From CAVSUR01 sp052143655 (lineage in GTDB: Bacteria; Actinomycetota; Actinomycetes; Streptosporangiales; Streptosporangiaceae), in assembly GCA_052143655.1 (NCBI GenBank), contig JBKQSL010000452.1:1-18680 (forward strand): a DNA stretch of 18,680 bases, written 5' to 3'. This document shows, piece after piece, positions 13,741 through 18,680 of this stretch. The position numbers and the translations under genes are program-made. The notes beneath the pieces were generated by a model that was not told the origin of the DNA, did no database searches, and worked only from the letters and a program-made list of their open reading frames with translations. Position 1 is the first letter of the stretch; each line of letters begins with the position of its first letter.

Positions 13741-15030
13741 ATGAGCACGACAATGCCGGCCAACCCGGAGGCGATCTTCACCTACGGCGCACCGCAGCTG
13801 AAGTTCGGGCCAGGCGCGTCGGACGAGATCGGCTTCGACCTGAGCCAGTACGGGGTACGCCGCGCCCTGGTGGTGACTGACCCCGGTGTCGCAGCGACCG
13901 GCACCCCCGAGCGGGTTGCCGCCCAGATGGCCCAGTTCGGCATCGAGGCGCAGGTGTTCAGCGGCGTGCACGTGGAGCCGACCGACGAGAGCATGGCCGC
14001 GGCGATCGGCTACGCCCGCGACAGCGGGCCATGGGATGCGCTCGTGGCCGTCGGCGGCGGGTCCAGCATCGACACCGCCAAGGCAGTGAACCTGCTGCTG
14101 ACAAATCCGGGCGAGCTGATGGACTACATCAACGTGCCGGTCGGCAAGGGGATGGCCCCGGTCAACCCGCTGCACCCGCTGATCGCGGCGCCGACCACCA
14201 CCGGCACTGGCGCCGAGTCCACCACCATCTGCGTGCTTGATGTGCTGTCCCAGCACGTCAAGACCGGCATCAGCCATGCCAGGCTGCGGCCGACGCTCGC
14301 GGTAGTCGACCCGCTGCTGACCCGGACTCAGCCGGCCGGGGTGACCGCATCGGCCGGGATGGACATCCTGTGCCATGCGCTGGAGAGCTACACCGCCCGC
14401 TGGTACACCACCAACGAGCACAAGCGGCCCGAGCAGCGAGTGCCCTACTGCGGCTCGAATCCGATCTCGGACATGTGGTCGGAGAAGGCCATGCAGCTGC
14501 TGGCCACCTCGTTCCGCACCGCCGTCCGGCATGGCGACGACGAGCAGGCGCGCGCTGACATGGCGATCGCCGCGACGTTCGCCGGGATGGGCTTCGGCAA
14601 TGCCGGGGTGCACATCCCGCACGCGAACGCCTACCCGATCGCCGGGCAGGTCCGCGGCTTTCATCCGAAGGACTACCCGCAGGCCGAGCCGATGGTCCCG
14701 CACGGCATGTCCGTGTCGCTGACCGCGCCGGAAGCCTTCCGGTTCACCTTCGAGGCCGCGCCGGAGCGGCACCTGCGGGCCGCGCGGCTGCTGGCGCCCG
14801 CGGCTGACCAGCCGGCCAGCGCAGCCGAGTTCCTGCCCGCAGTGCTCATCGGCCTGATGCGCGATATCGGGATACCGAACGGAGTCGGGGCCGTCGGCTT
14901 CACCGAGGCTGACATTCCCGGCCTGGTGGAAGGCACGATGAAGCAGCAGCGGCTGCTGGCCACCGCGCCCAGGGCCGTCACCGAGGATGCCGCGGCCGGC
15001 ATCTTCGCCCGGTCCATGGAGCTGTGGTAG
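13741..15030 (+). CDS. Hydroxyacid-oxoacid transhydrogenase (HOT)-type iron alcohol dehydrogenase
   Basis: This 429-residue group III alcohol dehydrogenase matches the HOT branch (human ADHFE1) better than ordinary butanol-type enzymes. Shared blocks recalled from ADHFE1 are VEPTDxS (78-84), IGKG-like VGKG (134-137), GSNPISDMW (238-246), GFGNAGVH (284-291), KDY and VPHGMSV (319-325), PERHL (341-345) and the C-terminal SMELW. HOT oxidises 4-hydroxybutyrate while reducing 2-oxoglutarate to D-2-hydroxyglutarate, keeping the nucleotide bound. The nucleotide loop is GGGSSIDTAKA (105-115). Metal ligands are Asp208, His212, His294 and His321; Tyr298 replaces the His seen in FucO, as in ADHFE1. A GAGGGGG site precedes ATG 13741. 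The gene sits between the lactonase and a YdiJ-like dehydrogenase, which fits that chemistry. Plain 4-hydroxybutyrate dehydrogenase is the main alternative. Confidence 0.85.
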   Translation: MSTTMPANPEAIFTYGAPQLKFGPGASDEIGFDLSQYGVRRALVVTDPGVAATGTPERVAAQMAQFGIEAQVFSGVHVEPTDESMAAAIGYARDSGPWDALVAVGGGSSIDTAKAVNLLLTNPGELMDYINVPVGKGMAPVNPLHPLIAAPTTTGTGAESTTICVLDVLSQHVKTGISHARLRPTLAVVDPLLTRTQPAGVTASAGMDILCHALESYTARWYTTNEHKRPEQRVPYCGSNPISDMWSEKAMQLLATSFRTAVRHGDDEQARADMAIAATFAGMGFGNAGVHIPHANAYPIAGQVRGFHPKDYPQAEPMVPHGMSVSLTAPEAFRFTFEAAPERHLRAARLLAPAADQPASAAEFLPAVLIGLMRDIGIPNGVGAVGFTEADIPGLVEGTMKQQRLLATAPRAVTEDAAAGIFARSMELW

Positions 15031-15032
15031 CC

Positions 15033-15401
15033 GTGCCTATCTACCAGCTGCGGTGCGGGCAGGGACATGGCTTCGAGGTGATCCAGTCGTTCACCGCGCC
15101 GCTGCCGGACTGCCCGGACTGCGCCGCGCCGGCGGCGAAGATCCCGTCGATGTTCGGGATCGGCGGCGGGGCGAAGCTGCCCCCGCCGGCCGAGCGCATG
15201 CCGCAGACCTGGCGCGGGACGTACAACGGCGATCGGGAGTACCTCAGCGTGCTGCGGCGCACGGCCGAGCGCCGCAGCGAGCTCGAAGACCGTCATCCCG
15301 AGCTGGCCGGGGACCGCAGGCCCGTGCTGGCGCATGAGGGCCGCTATGCGAGCGCGCCGCTGCGGGCCGGGGACCCGGCGAGCGCGGACCCCGGTCATTA
15401 G
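15033..15401 (+). CDS. FmdB-like zinc-ribbon protein
   Basis: This 122-residue protein opens with MPIYQLRC, the standard start of the FmdB/CxxC regulatory family (usual form MPxYxYRCxxCGHxFE), and continues GHGFEVIQSFTAPLPDCPDC. The second zinc knuckle is intact (Cys27, Cys30), but the first is Cys8-Gly-Gln-Gly-His12: the second Cys is absent, and His12 may replace it. The rest is a charged, probably flexible tail (RRTAERRSELEDRHPEL). GTG 15033 is chosen because it gives the family N-terminus and has GGAG 11 bases upstream; GTG 15024 would leave only two bases to that site. It starts two bases after the HOT stop. Function is unknown; FmdB-like proteins often lie next to metal- or Fe-S-dependent catabolic enzymes. 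Confidence 0.75.
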   Translation: MPIYQLRCGQGHGFEVIQSFTAPLPDCPDCAAPAAKIPSMFGIGGGAKLPPPAERMPQTWRGTYNGDREYLSVLRRTAERRSELEDRHPELAGDRRPVLAHEGRYASAPLRAGDPASADPGH

Positions 15402-15402
15402 C

Positions 15403-18309
15403 GTGGCCAGCCAGGCCGCTGCCGTCCCGCCGGCCGAGCTGGCCGCGGCCATCCGCCGGGCCGGGGCCGGGGACGTCAGCGCCAGCGTGCTGCGCCGCGC
15501 GGCCTACTCATCGGATGCCTCGGCCTACCGCGTTGTCCCGGCGGTCGTGGTGCACCCGCGGGACACGGCAGAGGTCGCCGCCGCGCTGAGTGCCTGCCGG
15601 GCTCTTGGCGTGCCGGTGACCTGCCGCGGCGCCGGGACGTCCATCGCCGGCAACGCGGTCGGCAGCGGCGCGGTGCTGGACTTCTCCCGGCACCTTAACC
15701 AGATCATCGCGGTGGACCCCGAGGCCCGCACCGCGACGGTGCAGCCAGGCGTGGTCCACGCTCAGCTGCACCGCGAGGTCCGCCCGCTCGGCCTGCGGTT
15801 CGGCCCTGATCCCTCCAGCCACACCCGGTGCACCATCGGCGGCATGATCGGCAACAACGCCTGCGGCTCCCGGGCGCTGCGCTACGGGCGGACCAGTGAC
15901 AACGTCAGCGAGCTGACGGCGGTGACGGCGGCGGGGCGGCAGCTGCGGCTGTCCGGGCCGCTGGGCGCCCGCCCGGATCCGGCCGCCGCCGAGCTGCCGG
16001 AGGTGGCGGCCGCCCGCGCGGCGGTGCAGCCCGGCCTGGCCGCGATCCGCACCGAGCTGGGCCGTTTCGGCCGCCAGGTCTCCGGTTACGCGCTGGAGCA
16101 CCTGCTGCCCGAACGCGGGTTCGACCTGCGGCGGGCGCTGGTCGGCAGCGAGGGCACGCTGGCCGTCGTCACCGGCGCCACCGTGGCACTGGTGGCCGAG
16201 CCGGAGCACCGGGTGCTGGCCGTGCTCGGCTACCCGGACATGGCCGCGGCCGCCGACGCGGTGCCGGCGATCCTGCCGCACCGGCCGGTCGCCTGCGAGG
16301 GCCTGGACGCGCGGATCGTCGATAGCGTGCGGGCGCGCCGCGGCCCGGCCGCGGTGCCCGCGCTGCCGCGCGGCTCAGGCTGGATCTTCGCTGAGGTGGC
16401 GGGCGAGAGCGCCGCGGCGGCGGCGGCTGCCGCGGCGGCGCTGGCGGCCGACGGGGGTGCGCTGGACGCCCTGGTGGTCACCGACGCCGCGCACGCCGCC
16501 GCCCTGTGGCGGATCCGCGAGGACGGGGCCGGGCTGGCCGGGCGAACCCCGGCCGGCCGTCCCGCCTACCCGGGCTGGGAGGATTCGGCCGTCCCGCCGG
16601 CCGTGCTCGGCGATTACCTGCGCGACCTGGACGGGCTGCTGGCGCAGTACCAGCTGACCGGGGTCCCGTACGGCCATTTCGGCGACGGCTGCCTGCACCT
16701 GCGGCTGGATTTCCCGCTCGGCGAGCCCGACGGGAGGCGGGTGCTGCGGGCGTTCATGACCGACGCAGCCGCGCTCGTCGCCCGCTACGGCGGCTCGCTA
16801 TCGGGCGAGCACGGCGACGGCAGGCACCGCAGCGAACTGCTGCCGGTGATGTACTCGCCGCCGGTGCTGGAGCTGTTCGGCGCGGTCAAGGCCGCGTTCG
16901 ACCCGGACGGCCTGCTCAACCCCGGCGTGCTCGTGCAGCCGCGGCCGCTGGACGCCGACCTGCGCCCGGCGGCGGCGGGCCCGGTGCGCGCGTCGCTGGC
17001 ACTGGCCTACCCGGGTGACGGGGGCGACTTCGCCGCGGCGGTGCACCGCTGCACGGGGGTGGGCAAGTGCCGGGCCGACCCGGTCCCAGCCGGCGCCGTG
17101 ATGTGCCCGTCGTACCAGGCCACCAGGGACGAGGTGCACTCGACCAGGGGCCGGGCCCGGGTACTGCAGGAAATGGTCAACGGCTCGCTGGTCACCGGCG
17201 GCTGGCGGGCGCCGGAGGTGCACGATGCGCTGGACCTGTGCCTGTCGTGCAAGGCGTGCGCTACCGAGTGCCCCGCGGGCGTGGACATGGCCGCCTACAA
17301 GGCCGAGGTGCTGCACCAGGCCTACCGCGGCAGGCTGCGTCCCCGCTCGCACTACGCGCTCGGGCAGCTGCCTCGGTGGGCGCGGCTGGCGTCGCTGGCG
17401 CCCGGCACGGTCAACGCGCTGCTGTCGGCGCCGCCCGCGGCCCGGACCGCGCGCTTCGCGGCCGGCCTGGACCAGCGGCGCGGGCTGCCGCGCTTCGCGC
17501 CGGGGTCGCTGCGGTCCTGGCACCGCCGTCACCGCCCGGCGCCGCCGCCGGACGGGCCGCAGGCCCTGCTGCTGCCGGACACCTTCACCAGCTATTTCGC
17601 CCCGGAGACCGGGGCCGCGGCCATCCGGCTGCTGACCGCCGCCGGATACCGCGTGGACCTGCCCCGCCAGCGCATCTGCTGCGCGATCACGTGGATATCC
17701 ACCGGCCAGCTGGACGCTGCCCGGCGGATACTGCGGCGGACCGTGGCCGCTCTGCTGCCGGCCGCGGAGGCCGGCGTCCGGCTTGTCGGCCTGGAACCCT
17801 CCTGCGCCGCGACGCTGAAGTCAGACGCAGTGGAGCTGCTGGACTCCGCGGCGGCACGGACTGTGGCGAGCGCGGTCAGCACCCTGGCGCAGGCCCTCAC
17901 CGCCGCCCCCGGCTGGCAGCCGCCCCGGCTCGACGGCGTGAGCGTGCTGGCCCAGCCGCACTGCCATCACTCCGCGGTGCTCGGCTGGGACACTGACGCG
18001 GCGCTGCTGCGGGCCGCGGGGGCGCAGCTGACCCGGCTGGCCGGCTGCTGCGGGCTGGCGGGGAATTTCGGCGTGGAGCGCGGCCACTACGAGGTCTCCG
18101 TGGCGGTCGCGCAGGCCGCCCTGCTGCCGGCGGTGCGCTCCGCCCCGCCGGGCACCGTGGTGCTCGCCGACGGCTTTTCCTGCCGGACCCAGCTTGCTGA
18201 CCTGGCCGGGATCCGGGGGGTGCACCTGGCGCAGCTGCTGAGCCGGCCGGATCCGGGGTCGGCAGCTGCTCCCGGCGCAGCGGGCATCGCGGCCGGGCTC
18301 TCTGGCTAG
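15403..18309 (+). CDS. FAD/4Fe-4S 2-hydroxyacid dehydrogenase (YdiJ-like, GlcD-GlcF fusion)
   Basis: This fusion of about 968 residues joins a flavin dehydrogenase to an Fe-S electron-transfer module. The PCMH FAD domain (about 45-250) contains CRGAGTSIAGNA and GGMIGNNACGSRALRYGRTSDNV. The FAD-oxidase C-domain has HFGDGCLH (425-432) and GEHGDGR (468-474), the metal/substrate site. Fe-S motifs follow: Cys550, Cys556 and Cys568 (MCPSYQATRDE), then CLSCKACATECP (613-624), and two CCG-type domains with ICCA (758-761) and GCCGLAGNFG (881-890). Layout and length match E. coli YdiJ, whose family includes D-2-hydroxyglutarate dehydrogenases; D-lactate or glycolate are alternatives. Next to HOT it most plausibly recycles D-2-hydroxyglutarate. 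GTG 15403, one base after the preceding stop, is chosen; an ATG at 15334 would overlap the zinc-ribbon gene and add an unconserved Arg-rich extension. Confidence 0.88.
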   Translation: MASQAAAVPPAELAAAIRRAGAGDVSASVLRRAAYSSDASAYRVVPAVVVHPRDTAEVAAALSACRALGVPVTCRGAGTSIAGNAVGSGAVLDFSRHLNQIIAVDPEARTATVQPGVVHAQLHREVRPLGLRFGPDPSSHTRCTIGGMIGNNACGSRALRYGRTSDNVSELTAVTAAGRQLRLSGPLGARPDPAAAELPEVAAARAAVQPGLAAIRTELGRFGRQVSGYALEHLLPERGFDLRRALVGSEGTLAVVTGATVALVAEPEHRVLAVLGYPDMAAAADAVPAILPHRPVACEGLDARIVDSVRARRGPAAVPALPRGSGWIFAEVAGESAAAAAAAAAALAADGGALDALVVTDAAHAAALWRIREDGAGLAGRTPAGRPAYPGWEDSAVPPAVLGDYLRDLDGLLAQYQLTGVPYGHFGDGCLHLRLDFPLGEPDGRRVLRAFMTDAAALVARYGGSLSGEHGDGRHRSELLPVMYSPPVLELFGAVKAAFDPDGLLNPGVLVQPRPLDADLRPAAAGPVRASLALAYPGDGGDFAAAVHRCTGVGKCRADPVPAGAVMCPSYQATRDEVHSTRGRARVLQEMVNGSLVTGGWRAPEVHDALDLCLSCKACATECPAGVDMAAYKAEVLHQAYRGRLRPRSHYALGQLPRWARLASLAPGTVNALLSAPPAARTARFAAGLDQRRGLPRFAPGSLRSWHRRHRPAPPPDGPQALLLPDTFTSYFAPETGAAAIRLLTAAGYRVDLPRQRICCAITWISTGQLDAARRILRRTVAALLPAAEAGVRLVGLEPSCAATLKSDAVELLDSAAARTVASAVSTLAQALTAAPGWQPPRLDGVSVLAQPHCHHSAVLGWDTDAALLRAAGAQLTRLAGCCGLAGNFGVERGHYEVSVAVAQAALLPAVRSAPPGTVVLADGFSCRTQLADLAGIRGVHLAQLLSRPDPGSAAAPGAAGIAAGLSG

Positions 18310-18351
18310 CCCGGCTCGGCCACCGGGCGCCCGCGACTGCGGCGAGCGCAG
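18309..18351 (+). terminator. Weak candidate terminator of the operon
   Basis: GCCCGG (18309-18314) pairs with CCGGGC (18323-18328) around an eight-base loop, immediately after the last operon gene. A second small stem, CTGCG (18337-18341) with CGCAG (18347-18351), follows. Both stems are short, so this is a modest call. Confidence 0.35.
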
Positions 18352-18680
18352 CCGGGTCGGGTGGCCGCCCCTGGCGGCGGCTGCTGCCCCGTGCGCAGTT
18401 CCGGGGAGCCGCAGCGCGGGGTGGGCAGTACGGCGCCGAGCAGCCCGAGCCCACCGAGGACCTCATGCAGGTGGGCTACGCGGGCCTGCTCAAGGCCATC
18501 AACAACTTCGACGCCGCCGGCGGGGACAGCCTGGCTGCCTATGCCCAGCCATCCGGAGCGCCGCTGGCATGCGCGCCAGCCGGCCGGGGTAGCGATTACC
18601 CGATGAGCACCACAGCGGCGGCCGCGCGCCGCGCACGGTCCCGGCCGGTCCGCGGGCACTGCCAGCCCTGCCGCCGGGAG
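18310..18680. other. Right-end gap with sigma relic and possible gene start
   Basis: Besides the weak terminator and the sigma-factor fragment, this 371-base stretch contains an ATG at 18603 opening MSTTAAAARRARSRPVRG and then HCQPC up to the window edge. It could be the start of a gene continuing to the right, but there is no clear ribosome site, and the frame is simply a continuation of the sigma relic frame. Confidence 0.3.
18381..18545 (+). pseudogene. Fragment of a SigB/F/G-type sigma factor (region 2)
   Basis: The frame through 18447 reads EPTEDLMQVGYAGLLKAIN and then NFDAAGGDSLAAYAQP. This is nearly the canonical core-binding region 2.1-2.2 of actinobacterial SigB/F/G-like factors (EDLMQVGYxGLLKAINNFDP, then GDSLAAYAQP). 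The preceding residues LLPRAQFRGAAARGGQYG faintly match the usual helix before it. After AYAQP the expected xVSGEIKRHFRDKRW is lost, replaced by SGAPLACAPAG. Regions 3 and 4 are absent from the remaining window, and no start codon with a ribosome site precedes the piece. It is therefore a degraded or recombined gene fragment. Confidence 0.6.

Noticed and set aside
11936..13753. Long minus-strand open frame (605 codons) across the GntR gene, the intergenic region and the lactonase
   Set aside because: It crosses two real genes in a different frame and includes the regulatory gap; its product is low-complexity.
15334..15402. ATG 15334 as start of the YdiJ-like gene
   Set aside because: It would overlap the zinc-ribbon gene by 68 bases and add an Arg-rich stretch with no family similarity; GTG 15403 directly follows the preceding stop.
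1..18680. CRISPR arrays, tRNA or rRNA genes, insertion sequences, prophage or integrase genes
   Set aside because: I looked for repeat-spacer periodicity, tRNA-like cloverleaf ends, terminal inverted repeats with transposase frames and phage-type genes, and saw none.

Overview
The window is chromosomal DNA with very high GC content. Third codon positions are almost always G or C, GTG starts are used, and the proteins are rich in Ala, Arg and Gly. Together with an actinobacterial-type SF2 helicase, a DUF4188 protein, a SigB/F/G-type sigma relic and several apparently leaderless genes, this points to a filamentous actinobacterium (Streptosporangiales or a relative; inference only). I see no rRNA, tRNA, CRISPR array, insertion sequence or phage gene.

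Layout, left to right. (1) 1-738: a broken two-component receiver domain on the minus strand, then a gap with a possible 59-residue two-helix membrane protein. (2) 739-2403: an NAD-type malic enzyme, closed by a large hairpin shared with the convergent gene. (3) 2460-5590: a DUF4188 gene and a 14-helix DHA2 drug exporter on the minus strand, divergent from a TetR regulator. The 87-base gap holds a 28-bp perfect inverted repeat on top of overlapping back-to-back promoters. (4) 5735-6481: a SAM-dependent methyltransferase, then a gap with a sugar-porter relic. (5) 6883-9865: an APC amino acid/amine permease and a glutamine-synthetase-like ligase, probably one unit for uptake and gamma-glutamylation of an amine. 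(6) 9992-11923: an SF2 helicase. (7) 12034-18309: a GntR/FCD regulator divergent from a tight four-gene operon: metallo-beta-lactamase-fold lactonase, hydroxyacid-oxoacid transhydrogenase (HOT)-type iron alcohol dehydrogenase, FmdB-like zinc ribbon, and a YdiJ-like FAD/4Fe-4S 2-hydroxyacid dehydrogenase. (8) 18310-18680: a fragment of a sigma factor.

The most interesting part is region 7. The second gene looks specifically like human ADHFE1/HOT, which moves hydride from 4-hydroxybutyrate to 2-oxoglutarate, giving succinate semialdehyde and D-2-hydroxyglutarate. The last gene belongs to the family that oxidises D-2-hydroxyglutarate back to 2-oxoglutarate. With the lactonase in front, the operon reads as a self-recycling route: lactone, then 4-hydroxyacid, then semialdehyde, with 2-oxoglutarate regenerated and electrons passed to an Fe-S acceptor. 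It parallels the Agrobacterium blc (gamma-butyrolactone) pathway but replaces simple NAD-dependent oxidation with a transhydrogenase plus recycling enzyme. No semialdehyde dehydrogenase lies in the window.

A second theme is decay. At least three gaps carry recognisable pieces of real genes (response regulator, sugar porter, sigma factor) with frameshifts or internal deletions.
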